From Synergistaceae bacterium (GTDB lineage Bacteria; Synergistota; Synergistia; Synergistales; Synergistaceae), in assembly GCA_031263445.1 (NCBI GenBank), contig JAISFV010000012.1, forward strand, positions 1 through 35,707: a stretch of DNA of 35,707 bases, given 5' to 3'. The notes under the pieces are model-generated. The model saw nothing but the letters and a program-made list of their open reading frames with translations, was not told the DNA's origin and did no database searches. Every line of letters starts with the position of its first letter. The stretch's first letter is position 1. A program made the translations under genes and the position numbers. Below are positions 14,050 to 22,538 of this stretch, one piece after another.

Positions 14050-15312
14050 GTGGCTGATAAAATGTGGGACATTCTTCGATTTCTCAAAACTCCGGACGGG
14101 GATCTCAACCGGGATGACACCGCGAGAACGAATGCGGAGGCCGAGAAAAAAGCGATCGGCTCGCAACTGGCTGAGTCGCTCGCCGACCCCGGGCCTGATG
14201 AAGGTCAGGATGCCGCAGGGCATGACGGGGCCGCCTCTCTCGCTCTAGAGGTCGAGAGCGCCAGGGTACGCTCACAGGTCTCACCAATGGCCGTCCAGGG
14301 CGAGGCGAAGGCCGCGTCTCCCAAAAAAGCGCCGCCTGACGCGCAGCAGAGCAGCCCGAAACAGGCATCTCAAAGGCCCGTCGTTCCAGAGGAGCCACAG
14401 GCAGACACCCTTGAACCGACCGCCGCTGCCGCTCCTAAGGCGGATAGCGGGTCCGCCGGGACGGAAAAACGGCCCGTTTCGGGGAAAAACGCCAGGCAGC
14501 CCGGCGAAAGACTCCTCAGGTTGCCGCTCTCTGACATAAAGCCCAACCCATTCCAGCCGAGGAAGGCCATGGGCGAAAATGAGATGACGGAGCTGTCGGA
14601 ATCTATAAAAGAGCTTGGCGTGCTGCAGCCGATCCTGGTCAAGCAGGTGGAATCGGGCTACGAGCTGGTAGCGGGCGAGAGGCGTCTCCGCGCGGCGCAG
14701 AGGGCAGGGCTGGGTGAAATCCCGGCTGTCCTGATCGAGACGGAACCGCTGACGCAGCAGATTATCGCGCTCGTCGAAAACATACAGAGGAAAAACCTCT
14801 CCGCGATAGAGGAAGCGGTGTGTCTGCAGGACATCCAGCAAAAGACGGGGTGGACCCAGACGGAGCTTTCCAGGAGGATGGGGCGCTCTCAGGCCTCGAT
14901 CGCCAACAAGCTCAGGCTGCTCCGGCTCGACCCGTCCGTGCAGGAACTCGTGATTGCAGGAAAGCTGGGCGAAAGACAGGCGAGATCGCTCCTGAGCCTC
15001 TCTGTGGACGAGCAGAAGCTGCTCGCGCAGAAGGCGGTGGACGAGGACCTGAGCGCAAGGGCGCTTGAGACGCTGGCTGAGAACTGGAACGACCGCCAAT
15101 CGCCGGCTAAAAGGGCGGAAAAGAAAAAGCAGCCCTCGTCGGACGGCCCGGCCGGGGAGCTGCTCGGCGACCTGGCCTCGCTCGTGAACAGGCACAGGAA
15201 CAACGGCGTATCGGCGCAGTGGCGCGTGACGCAGATGAACCAGAGCTCCTTGGTCGTGGAGATCTCGGTCGACCTGCTGGAAAGCGCCGTAACGGAGAAG
15301 GCAGAGGATTGA
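14050..15312 (+). CDS. ParB/Spo0J/Noc-like DNA-binding protein with long disordered N-terminus
   Basis: 420 residues. Residues 1-155 are low-complexity Ala/Pro/Glu/Lys sequence with no fold I can name, apart from a short N-terminal helix (DKMWDILRFLK). The ParB core follows: NPFQPRK (from 166), the CTP-binding box AGERRLRAAQRAG (from 208), ENIQRKNLSAIEEA and a helix-turn-helix (TQTELSRRMGRSQASIANKLRLL, about 270-292). A C-terminal dimerisation-type region ends the protein. No parA adjoins it and I found no canonical parS palindrome in the window, so it may act as a Noc-like or specialised segregation factor. GTG start at 14050 is the first in frame; its ribosome binding site is weak (GGGGGGCG). 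Confidence 0.82.
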   Translation: MADKMWDILRFLKTPDGDLNRDDTARTNAEAEKKAIGSQLAESLADPGPDEGQDAAGHDGAASLALEVESARVRSQVSPMAVQGEAKAASPKKAPPDAQQSSPKQASQRPVVPEEPQADTLEPTAAAAPKADSGSAGTEKRPVSGKNARQPGERLLRLPLSDIKPNPFQPRKAMGENEMTELSESIKELGVLQPILVKQVESGYELVAGERRLRAAQRAGLGEIPAVLIETEPLTQQIIALVENIQRKNLSAIEEAVCLQDIQQKTGWTQTELSRRMGRSQASIANKLRLLRLDPSVQELVIAGKLGERQARSLLSLSVDEQKLLAQKAVDEDLSARALETLAENWNDRQSPAKRAEKKKQPSSDGPAGELLGDLASLVNRHRNNGVSAQWRVTQMNQSSLVVEISVDLLESAVTEKAED

Positions 15313-17192
15313 TGGACGGCATCGTCGAAAAATCGCCTCAGAATGTGAAATTCAAGGGCATAGGCGGCAAGCCGGCGGCAAAGGTCCCGTTAGTCCCGCA
15401 GTGGATGCTGTGGGTCTGCTTTTTGATCTCGTTTTCCGCGCCGAACCTTGTGTTCTCGGGCCGTTACTGGTTCGACACGTTGCATATCATGAAATGGGCC
15501 GTGACGATGGTTCCGATCGGCGTGCTGGCGCTGGCCGCAGGGGTGATCCTGGCGTCCCGCAGGCTGGAGCAGGTGGATTTCGTCCTCGACCCGTTCGGCG
15601 CGCTCTGGCTCGTCCTAGTCCTCTTTGTCACGGCCCAGCCGCTCTTCACCCCGATGACGAGCTATTCAACGTTCGGCAAGGAGTGGTTTTACTTCTCCTG
15701 CCTCTTCGCTACCTACATGCTGGCGTACAATGCCTGTCGGGGCGAGAGGCTGCACCGCGCGCTCCTGTGGGGCGGCAGCTTGAACGCGTCCGTTAACGTG
15801 CTCTTCGCCGAGATGCTGATGCGGGGGACGAACAAGGGTTTTGACTTCATACTGGACGTCCCCGGGAACTACATAGGAAACACGGCGCAGCAGGAGATGT
15901 TCGGCCTCTGGATGGCCATGGCCGTGCTGAACTGCGTTTACCTCCACCTACAGTATGTCGGCCTGCGGAAAGAGGGTGAGAAGTGGTCTGATCGCCCTGG
16001 TCTGATCGCCCTGTTGCTGCTTAATTTATTTTTCCTCTCCGTGAACTCCTGGGGCCTGTGGAACTCCACCGCGCGCGGCGGCATCCTCTCCTTCGTCGTG
16101 GCGTTCGTCATCCTGATAGCCGGTCTTTGGCGCGGCGGCTACGTCCTGGCGCTCAGACGGTCTTACAAGGTCTTTGGTGTCGTGATCGCCCTCCTGACCG
16201 CTGTCCTGGCCGGCGGTTCATACCTAGGGATCGGCCGGGGCAGTACGCTGATTATAAAGATGATGGACATGGTCAAAAACCCTACCTCCATAGGGAACAG
16301 GATAAGCATCTGGAGGACGAGCTTCGAGGTCTTCAAGATACGGCCCCTGACGGGGGTAGGCATAGGCCATTACAAGTGGCACTTCCTAGAGGGACAGAGG
16401 AACCTCTATCGCGCCAGCCCGGAACTTATGGACGACCCGGAGTACGACTGGCAGTTCACGTACTGGGCGCATAGCGAATACATTCAGTGGCTGTGCGAGA
16501 CGGGCGTCGCAGGGGCGCTCTTGCTGGCCGCGATGGCCGCGTGGTGGCTCTACTCATTCCTAATGGCCCTGGTGAAGAGAAAGGAGCTTCCGCCGGAAGC
16601 CATATGGGGCTGTGCGATGCTCTTCTTGCTCTGGTTCGACGCGCTTTTCAGCAGGCCGTTCCACAGGATCGAAAACTCTGTCTGGATGGCGCTGGCCTTC
16701 GCGCTTTCCAACAGGTCTATCCTCCCGCAGCGCGCAAAGTGGACGGCAGTGGACAGCGCGTGGGTGTACAGGGCGTTCGGCGTCTTCGTGGCAGTCGTGT
16801 CCATCTCTGGTTTCATATTCCTCGCCGGGGGGATACAGGGGGACAAGCTGATATTCGAGTCGCTGGCTAAGCCAGGCACGCTCCGGGAGAAGGATGACCT
16901 GCTGAAAAAGGCCGAAGGGTACCTGATGTCCCGGGACGACGCGCGCGAGCAGTACGGCTACCTTCTCGTGGAGGTCGGGGTTATGCAGAAAGACCGGGAA
17001 GTGTTCCTCGACGGCGTCGGGGGGCTGTACGCTGCCTTCGTCAGGCGGCCCACGTCGAAGCTCCTGTTCGAGATCACAGACTACGCGCGGCAGATCGGGA
17101 GCAGTGAGCTCCTGGGGATAATGTCGACGTACTTCAAGCCAGACATGATCCCAGGGTTTTCGGGCGACGCGTCCGAAGAGGCTCTGGAATAG
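15312..17192 (+). CDS. O-antigen ligase/polymerase-like membrane protein
   Basis: 626 residues from the ATG at 15312, which overlaps the ParB stop (TGATG). About ten to twelve membrane segments span residues 25-520. A large loop carries SIWRTSFEVFKIRPLTGVGIGHYKW, followed by HSEYIQWLCETGVAGALLL, the hallmark of the Wzy_C/O-antigen ligase family. These are inner-membrane enzymes that polymerise or transfer glycan from undecaprenyl carriers, or glycosylate pilins. A soluble tail of about 100 residues follows the last membrane segment. With no sugar genes nearby and pseudopilin genes 14 bp downstream, a role on secreted or pilin-like proteins is possible but unproven. Confidence 0.8.
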   Translation: MDGIVEKSPQNVKFKGIGGKPAAKVPLVPQWMLWVCFLISFSAPNLVFSGRYWFDTLHIMKWAVTMVPIGVLALAAGVILASRRLEQVDFVLDPFGALWLVLVLFVTAQPLFTPMTSYSTFGKEWFYFSCLFATYMLAYNACRGERLHRALLWGGSLNASVNVLFAEMLMRGTNKGFDFILDVPGNYIGNTAQQEMFGLWMAMAVLNCVYLHLQYVGLRKEGEKWSDRPGLIALLLLNLFFLSVNSWGLWNSTARGGILSFVVAFVILIAGLWRGGYVLALRRSYKVFGVVIALLTAVLAGGSYLGIGRGSTLIIKMMDMVKNPTSIGNRISIWRTSFEVFKIRPLTGVGIGHYKWHFLEGQRNLYRASPELMDDPEYDWQFTYWAHSEYIQWLCETGVAGALLLAAMAAWWLYSFLMALVKRKELPPEAIWGCAMLFLLWFDALFSRPFHRIENSVWMALAFALSNRSILPQRAKWTAVDSAWVYRAFGVFVAVVSISGFIFLAGGIQGDKLIFESLAKPGTLREKDDLLKKAEGYLMSRDDAREQYGYLLVEVGVMQKDREVFLDGVGGLYAAFVRRPTSKLLFEITDYARQIGSSELLGIMSTYFKPDMIPGFSGDASEEALE

Positions 17193-17205
17193 CCGGGGCT
17201 GAGGC

Positions 17206-17811
17206 ATGAAAAAAGCCTTCACTCTCGTAGAGGTAATGATCGTGGTCGGGATCGCAGGCTTGATCATGGTCGTCGGATTGGCGCCGCTGGTTTACTCCGT
17301 CAGGCTGATGTCCGAGGCCAGGGCGGCATTCACGGAGGAAAGCAGGGAGCGCAACGCGGTAAACGCCATAGCCCAGGGCGCCAGGGAACTCGTCTCGAAC
17401 GGCGTATCGGGTTCCTTGCGGCTCTTGCGCAACGGCCCTTTGGAAGGGCGGAAGGACTACCTCCTGCTCTGGACGCTCTCCCCGTCATACGCTCGGCTGC
17501 CGATGGGGACGATCGTATTCGGGATGCCGCCTGACAGCGTTCTCGGGGACGATTACCAAAAGGGCCTTTACAGGTGGCTCCTATCGGACGACAAGCGCCC
17601 GGGGGTGATAAACGTCGATGAGCTCAAGCCGGAAAACGGCCGGCTGATCCTGGCCGGGGTAGAAAACGTCGGCTTCGATGCCTTAAGCGGCGGGGAGTGG
17701 CTCGATGAGTACATGGGGGACATGCCGCAGGCGCTCAGGGTTTTCCTCAAGTACGGCGAGGAAAGGGGCGAAGAGGAAAAGAACTATGACATCTGGCTGC
17801 CGAAAAGCTAG
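17206..17811 (+). CDS. Type II secretion minor pseudopilin, GspJ-like
   Basis: 201 residues beginning MKKAFTLVEVMIVVGIAGLIMV: a short basic leader, prepilin peptidase site before F5 (preceded by Ala rather than the usual Gly), the glutamate at +5 of the mature protein and a hydrophobic helix. The length and the large soluble domain rich in W, L and P fit GspJ better than the major pseudopilin GspG (about 140 residues). It would form the tip of the pseudopilus with the adjacent K and I proteins. The ATG has a GGGGCTGAGG-type site seven bases upstream. Subclass assignment is by size and order. Confidence 0.7.
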   Translation: MKKAFTLVEVMIVVGIAGLIMVVGLAPLVYSVRLMSEARAAFTEESRERNAVNAIAQGARELVSNGVSGSLRLLRNGPLEGRKDYLLLWTLSPSYARLPMGTIVFGMPPDSVLGDDYQKGLYRWLLSDDKRPGVINVDELKPENGRLILAGVENVGFDALSGGEWLDEYMGDMPQALRVFLKYGEERGEEEKNYDIWLPKS

Positions 17812-18706
17812 GGGCGGGTTCGTCCTGGTCGCAGTCCTCATGCTGTCGGTCATTCTCCTGAGCGCTTCGACGAGTTTCGCGCTGTTCGCGAGGGCGCAGA
17901 TGCGCCGCGCCTCTGACGAGGAGTTTGCGTTCGTGTCCAGGACGCTGGCCGCTATCGCCAGCGAGGCAGTCTCGGAGTGGATAGCCGGCGACAGCAACGA
18001 TTACGATTCGGCCAGGGAGTTCCTGTACGCGCCTGATTTCCCGATATCGCTGCCCTTCGACGAATGGGACGTGAGCGTCAGGATAACGCCGCTGGACGCG
18101 CTCATACCGATAAACGGCGTTTTCCTGCCGGACGGCGTTACGACGAGGGCTGAATACGAATATCCCTGGATGGAGATATGGGATCTTTTTGGAGGAGGCA
18201 ACACAGGGATCGCGGCGCTCGACTTCCTTGACAGCGACATGGAAGCGAGGGCGGGGGGAAGGGAGGAGGACTACTTCGCTAACGGGAAGATAAGCGACCT
18301 GAGCGAACTCCTCCACCTCCCGGAGATAACGGCCGCCATGGTTTACGGCGGATCAGCCGACAGCGCCGCGCTGGCCGATTATTTTACCGTTTACGGCGAC
18401 GAGAAGATCAACGTGAACTTCGCGCCGCGGCACGTGCTGGCGCTGCTGGATCAGGACGTAGGCATGGACGCGGCGGACGCCGTCATAATCTATCGGGAGG
18501 ACAACGACCTGAAAAGCGCGTCCGACCTCGCGAAAGTGCCGGGCTTCCCGCCTGCGGCCGCGACACGGCTGGGCGGGGTAATATCGGGCAAGAGCGGCTA
18601 TTTTTCTGTCAGCCTGGGCGTAGGCAACGGCGCCATGGAGCGCAATTTCACAGTGATGATGAAGCGGGGGAGCGGTAAATGCCAAATACTCAACTGGAGA
18701 GAGTAG
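17786..18706 (+). CDS. gspK: Type II secretion minor pseudopilin GspK
   Basis: 306 residues from the ATG at 17786, which overlaps gspJ by 26 bases. The leader ends in GG before FVLVAVLMLSVILL. Position +5 of the mature protein is Ala, not Glu: the lack of Glu5 is characteristic of GspK, which caps the pseudopilus. A large alpha-helical insert follows. The INVNFAPRHVLALL and DLAKVPGFPPAAATRLGGVI segments match the helix-hairpin-helix-like domains of GspK. A further in-frame upstream extension exists but would have no prepilin leader. Confidence 0.85.
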   Translation: MTSGCRKARGGFVLVAVLMLSVILLSASTSFALFARAQMRRASDEEFAFVSRTLAAIASEAVSEWIAGDSNDYDSAREFLYAPDFPISLPFDEWDVSVRITPLDALIPINGVFLPDGVTTRAEYEYPWMEIWDLFGGGNTGIAALDFLDSDMEARAGGREEDYFANGKISDLSELLHLPEITAAMVYGGSADSAALADYFTVYGDEKINVNFAPRHVLALLDQDVGMDAADAVIIYREDNDLKSASDLAKVPGFPPAAATRLGGVISGKSGYFSVSLGVGNGAMERNFTVMMKRGSGKCQILNWRE

Positions 18707-18715
18707 ATATCCCGG

Positions 18716-19861
18716 ATGAAAAATAATCAGTCGTACAAATTTGTCCTTTTCGACGATGGCCGCGCGCCGCGGGCGCAATCGGAGAACGCCGTCCTGCTGT
18801 ACCCGTTCAGGAATATGTCCGCGCACGCGTTCTCCTTCCCGTTTTCTGGCATATCCAGGGTCAAAGATGCCCTCATGATACAGTTCAGGCCGCTTTTGGG
18901 CGAAGGGTCTGGCGGCGTGTCGCTCATACCTTTCTTCGTGAAGAGCGAGAGGAAGCTGTCAAACGGATGCGTTTTCACCCTCTTCGGCGGCGAAACTGAG
19001 AAAATAGAGGAGAGCGGGCGCTATGGGGGCTATACCGTATGGCCTGCCCCCTTAGCGGCGGCGGCCGAGGTCGGCGGCAACGGCGCGGTCATCTGGTCAG
19101 ACGGCGGCTTTATCACCACGGTCTGGCTGGACGACTGGGCACCCGCCTACTACAAGACCGCGAGCGCCCTGGACAGCGACGTCCGGACAGAAGAGGGACA
19201 GGTGCTGGCGTATATCGCTTCGAGAGGGCGTGACGCCCGGAACGTATTCGTGGCCGACGCGAAAAACCTCTCGGACATTGACATACAGAGGATGGGGCAG
19301 GCCACTATAGCCGGCTGCCCTGCGTATGGGCAGCTCGACCTGTCCAACAGGGGGGCGAACCTCCTGGAGCGCAGGGAGAAGCTCGTAGCCTCACTCACGA
19401 TGGCTGGAAGGGCCGCGACCGCGAGCGCGGCGGTGATTTTGCTCTTGACGCTGGGAGTCTGGCTGCACCACGCGAGTGTGCTGGAGGCCAGCAGAGCGTC
19501 ATCCGGCGCCGCATACGCGGCGGCGTTCGGGGAGACGAGCCAGGGGTCGCCGCTCAGTTCGGCCATGGCGAAGCTGAGGGACACGGGCGGTGCGGAGGCA
19601 GACGTCTCATTTAACGGCGTGATGAGGGGCATATCCTCCGTATGGGAGAAACTCAACGCCTCTGACGACATCTCCATAGAGATATTGAGATACGGGGCAG
19701 ACAACACTGACCTGACAGGCAAGGCCAAAAGCAACGAGTCCATTCAGCGTCTGCGCTCGCTGCTGGAGGACGAGGGTTTCGTCCCGGCCCGTGACAACAT
19801 CCAGCAGATACCGGGCGGCTATCTGCGGTTCAATCTGACGATATCGAGAGGTGACAGGTGA
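18716..19861 (+). CDS. gspL: Type II secretion assembly-platform protein GspL-like
   Basis: 381 residues. The N-terminal cytoplasmic domain (1-225) has an actin-like, Gly- and strand-rich fold with IWSDGGFITTVWLDDW. A single membrane helix runs from about 229 to 251 (VASLTMAGRAATASAAVILLLTLG in part). A periplasmic ferredoxin-like domain ends the protein (residues about 300-381, DISIEILRYGADN and ending LRFNLTISRG). This is the GspL layout: the cytoplasmic part would contact the GspE ATPase and the rest GspM. Sequence identity to classical GspL is low by eye, so the call relies on topology and gene order. ATG start is nine bases past gspK with a weak ribosome binding site. Confidence 0.75.
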   Translation: MKNNQSYKFVLFDDGRAPRAQSENAVLLYPFRNMSAHAFSFPFSGISRVKDALMIQFRPLLGEGSGGVSLIPFFVKSERKLSNGCVFTLFGGETEKIEESGRYGGYTVWPAPLAAAAEVGGNGAVIWSDGGFITTVWLDDWAPAYYKTASALDSDVRTEEGQVLAYIASRGRDARNVFVADAKNLSDIDIQRMGQATIAGCPAYGQLDLSNRGANLLERREKLVASLTMAGRAATASAAVILLLTLGVWLHHASVLEASRASSGAAYAAAFGETSQGSPLSSAMAKLRDTGGAEADVSFNGVMRGISSVWEKLNASDDISIEILRYGADNTDLTGKAKSNESIQRLRSLLEDEGFVPARDNIQQIPGGYLRFNLTISRGDR

Positions 19862-20328
19862 TGGTCTCTATCGATGAGATAAGGGAGATACCGGAGGCAA
19901 AGAGGATACTCCGCCTCTTCCTGGCCGCGCTAGTCCTCTGGGCCGCCCTCATTGCGCTCTTTTCGCGCATCGGGGCTATGGAGGACGAAATAGCGCTGGG
20001 CCTGAGCAGCGCCGATCAAGTAATAAACGCCGCGATGGTTTACAGGTCATACCCGGACAGGCAGCAGGCCCCGGTGCCGCAATCCGGGACGGATTCGCTC
20101 GCGGCGGTCTCCGAGGTGGTGGAGACGCTCGGATTAGAAGACAGGATGTCACAGCTCCAGGCGAACGCGTCTGGCGTGCAGTTTCAGTTGAACCGTCTTT
20201 ACGGCAAGGAGATGGGCGAATTCCTGAACGCCGTCGAAGCCAAGGGGCTCCGTGTGCGGACGGCCGAGGTCAAGACCCTTTCCACCAAGGACGGGCTGGT
20301 CCTCAACGCGACCTTCCTGCTGGAATGA
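19861..20328 (+). CDS. gspM: Type II secretion assembly-platform protein GspM-like
   Basis: 155 residues with a short cytoplasmic N-terminus, one membrane helix (about 19-38, FLAALVLWAALIALF) and a periplasmic domain with a coiled region, ending in the strand pattern LRVRTAEVKTLSTKDGLVLNATFLL. The arrangement fits GspM, the partner of GspL. The ATG at 19861 overlaps the gspL stop; GAGAGGTG seven bases before it supports this over the GTG one codon upstream. Confidence 0.7.
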   Translation: MVSIDEIREIPEAKRILRLFLAALVLWAALIALFSRIGAMEDEIALGLSSADQVINAAMVYRSYPDRQQAPVPQSGTDSLAAVSEVVETLGLEDRMSQLQANASGVQFQLNRLYGKEMGEFLNAVEAKGLRVRTAEVKTLSTKDGLVLNATFLLE

Positions 20329-20966
20329 GCATGATGAAGATTTTAAAGATCATATTCTCCGCCCTGCTCACCCTGGCCGCCTTCATGGCCGGCGTGTGGC
20401 TCTTCGCGCCGTGGGAGGACGGCGGGCTTTACGCCTTCGACAAGGTGAGGCTGGCCTCTGCCGAAAAAGGGTGGTACCTCTCGTACAACGGGTTTGAGTC
20501 GAGCGGGAGGATATTTCCCGAATACAGGATAAGGAGCCTCGACATCGAGGGCAAGCTCTTGAAGACGTCCCTCGCGGACGTCAGGGTGAGGCTACTCCCG
20601 CTCTCCAGCGCGCTCTCAGGCGCGCCCGTCTGTTACTTGGAGTTTGCCGGCGGCAGGACGTCTCTTTACGTGATGGAAAGCGTGTTGAAGGATATTTTCA
20701 GCCACGACGGCGGTCGGCTGTGGCTGACCCTTTCCAGGAAAAAGGTCAAGGCCGAGGGGGCGTTTGTAGGCGGTGACCTGCAGGTGACCGGCGATCTCAG
20801 CTATGACAGGGGAAAACGGGCGTTCACGGAGAACACTATACTGATAAAGGTGCCGGAAAACATCGACCTCATGATGAAGGGCGTCGGGTCGCAATACGCC
20901 GGCAGATATCTGGAGGCCGCCGGCCCCGGTGAATGGAGAATCAGAGAGAATGCTATATCGAATTGA
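20325..20966 (+). CDS. Type II secretion protein GspN-like
   Basis: 213 residues with an N-terminal membrane anchor (about 6-27, ILKIIFSALLTLAAFMAGVW) and a beta-rich periplasmic domain with repeating hydrophobic/polar strands (RSLDIEG, DVRVRLLPL, GDLQVTGDLSYD). Size, anchor and position between gspM and gspC match GspN, an accessory component of uncertain function. Start overlaps gspM by four bases (ATGA). I place moderate trust in the subclass call. Confidence 0.6.
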   Translation: MSMMKILKIIFSALLTLAAFMAGVWLFAPWEDGGLYAFDKVRLASAEKGWYLSYNGFESSGRIFPEYRIRSLDIEGKLLKTSLADVRVRLLPLSSALSGAPVCYLEFAGGRTSLYVMESVLKDIFSHDGGRLWLTLSRKKVKAEGAFVGGDLQVTGDLSYDRGKRAFTENTILIKVPENIDLMMKGVGSQYAGRYLEAAGPGEWRIRENAISN

Positions 20967-21927
20967 CGCCGCGGCGAAATTGAAGGATGTATTCCAGAGG
21001 CTCCGTGACGCAGGGATCGCGAAAGGCGGCCGCAAGTGGCCTGTCGCGGGTTCCGTGGCGCGCTTTGCCTTCGGGGCGTACCCATGCCTCATCGCAATGG
21101 GGCTTGTGATGGCGTACCTGTTCTGCTCCGCCGTTTCCGGGGTAATAGCCTCCAGGCTGACAGGCGAGCAGATAGCCCTGGCTGCGGCGCTGTCCCGCAG
21201 ACAGCCCAGCCCCTTCGCCTCCGAGGAGGCTGCGCGGCCGCAGGACGCCGAGATCAAGTTCGCGGCGTTTGGCGTAGCCGACCTGAACCCGGCCTCGGCC
21301 GACAAAGAAGAGGCAGTCGAGGCCAAACCCATAGACTCATTCTCACTCGTCGGCACCCTCCCCAGGATCGGCGCGTGGATCAGCGTCGAGGGCGCTACGT
21401 CGTTAGTGCTGAGAGCGCAGGAGTTCAACGGCTACGTGCTGGAGAGCGTCAGCAGGGGTGACGTCGTGTTTACGAGGGACGGGGAGAGCTTCCCGCTATT
21501 TTTGAACCTCTCAGGCACTAGGATCGCGTCCGCCCAGGCACCGCAGACGCCTCAGCCCCCGCAGCCGCCACGGGCGGGCGGCCCCGCGCCTGGCTCGTCG
21601 ATTGCCTCGGCTGAGTTCAACGGCAACGAGGGGACGCTGACGCGCGAGCTGCTGGACGACATCATAGCGAATCCCATGCAGATCCTGCAAACCATCAGGC
21701 TCGTCCCCGAGCCCCAAGGGATGAGGGTCGCGCGCGTGCGCTCGGACAACCTGCTGGCACAGCTCGGCATAAAGCAGGGAGACCTCCTCACTGGCATAAA
21801 CGGGATCCCGATCAACAACGGCACGGACATGCTGAACGTCATGAAGTCGCTCCTCCAGGGGAACAGGTTTGACCTGCAGACGATGCGGGGGCAGGAAAAC
21901 GGGATGCTCCGCTATTCCGTGAGGTAG
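20950..21927 (+). CDS. gspC: Type II secretion inner-membrane protein GspC, with PDZ domain
   Basis: 325 residues from the ATG at 20950 (GAGAGA just upstream), overlapping gspN by 17 bases. Domains in order: short cytoplasmic part, membrane helix (about 45-66), homology region (about 130-190, SFSLVGTLPRIGAWISVEG, VSRGDVVF), a Pro-rich linker (198-214) and a PDZ domain (about 245-325, IKQGDLLTGINGIPINNGTDM). GspC links the inner-membrane platform to the secretin and probably helps select substrates. The combination of HR and PDZ domains is diagnostic. Confidence 0.88.
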   Translation: MLYRIDAAAKLKDVFQRLRDAGIAKGGRKWPVAGSVARFAFGAYPCLIAMGLVMAYLFCSAVSGVIASRLTGEQIALAAALSRRQPSPFASEEAARPQDAEIKFAAFGVADLNPASADKEEAVEAKPIDSFSLVGTLPRIGAWISVEGATSLVLRAQEFNGYVLESVSRGDVVFTRDGESFPLFLNLSGTRIASAQAPQTPQPPQPPRAGGPAPGSSIASAEFNGNEGTLTRELLDDIIANPMQILQTIRLVPEPQGMRVARVRSDNLLAQLGIKQGDLLTGINGIPINNGTDMLNVMKSLLQGNRFDLQTMRGQENGMLRYSVR

Positions 21928-21928
21928 T

Positions 21929-22372
21929 ATGAGGGGGTTTACGCTGGTCGAGGCATTGATAGCGGTCCTGGTGCTGGGGCTGGTGGTCACAGCTTCGCTG
22001 AAGCTCGTCATGCTCTCTGAGCGTGGCCTCGCGCAGGTGCGGGTGAAGGAGGATCTGCTGAGCGAGGCGAACAGGTATATGATAGCGCTGGCTATCGACC
22101 CGACGGATACGTTTGGGACGAGCGGCGACGTATCATGGGAAGTCGAGGAGAAGAACGTGAACGAGTTTCTGGACAGCGCCCTTGTCTTGGAGGGGCTGAA
22201 ACTGTTCAGCGAGCAATCGGTGTCGGTGGACATCGAGAAGCTGAGGGCGCGGGAGTACAGGTGGAGGGAGCTCGCGCTCACGAAGGGGAACGAGTCCATA
22301 AGGCTGTTCCTGCCCTTTTCCGAACTCGCCGCCTCGTCCAGCGACCTCGCTGCTTCCGGTGACAGGCGTTGA
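21929..22372 (+). CDS. Type II secretion minor pseudopilin, GspI/GspH-like
   Basis: 147 residues starting MRGFTLVEALIAVLVLGLVV: a very short leader, cleavage between G3 and F4, and Glu5 of the mature protein present. The compact soluble domain fits GspI, though GspH cannot be excluded. Its ATG follows the gspC stop by one base. A 165 bp gap with its own oddities separates it from gspD. Confidence 0.7.
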   Translation: MRGFTLVEALIAVLVLGLVVTASLKLVMLSERGLAQVRVKEDLLSEANRYMIALAIDPTDTFGTSGDVSWEVEEKNVNEFLDSALVLEGLKLFSEQSVSVDIEKLRAREYRWRELALTKGNESIRLFLPFSELAASSSDLAASGDRR

Positions 22373-22385
22373 TGCCCATTTGAGA

Positions 22386-22436
22386 TCAGGGGCCTAAAGT
22401 TGAAAGATCGCCGGTTTATTGTCAGGTGCCTAAAGT
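22386..22436 (+). repeat. Pair of direct repeats TCAGG(G/T)GCCTAAAGT in the gap before gspD
   Basis: TCAGGGGCCTAAAGT at 22386-22400 and TCAGGTGCCTAAAGT at 22422-22436 differ at one base in fifteen and are 36 bp apart. They lie in the only sizeable gap of the secretion cluster (22373-22538). They may be regulator sites upstream of gspD or a relic of an insertion-sequence end; the sequence alone does not decide. Confidence 0.5.
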
Positions 22437-22538
22437 GCGGTGTTCATGCGCCATGAGACGTACCATTGACGCCCGGCTGAAATCAAATTGGCATGAAATC
22501 ATGGCAAGACCGATGATTTTTCATAAGGAGTGGGGTAA

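Noticed and set aside
13881-14120. Minus-strand 79-codon frame across repeat copy A
   Set aside because: The matching frame at copy B is broken by a stop codon, so the repeat is not a conserved protein-coding unit here.
22466-22510. Sigma54-type promoter (GG...GC) before gspD
   Set aside because: The GG-GC spacing is 12 rather than the required 10, and no clear enhancer or activator site was seen.
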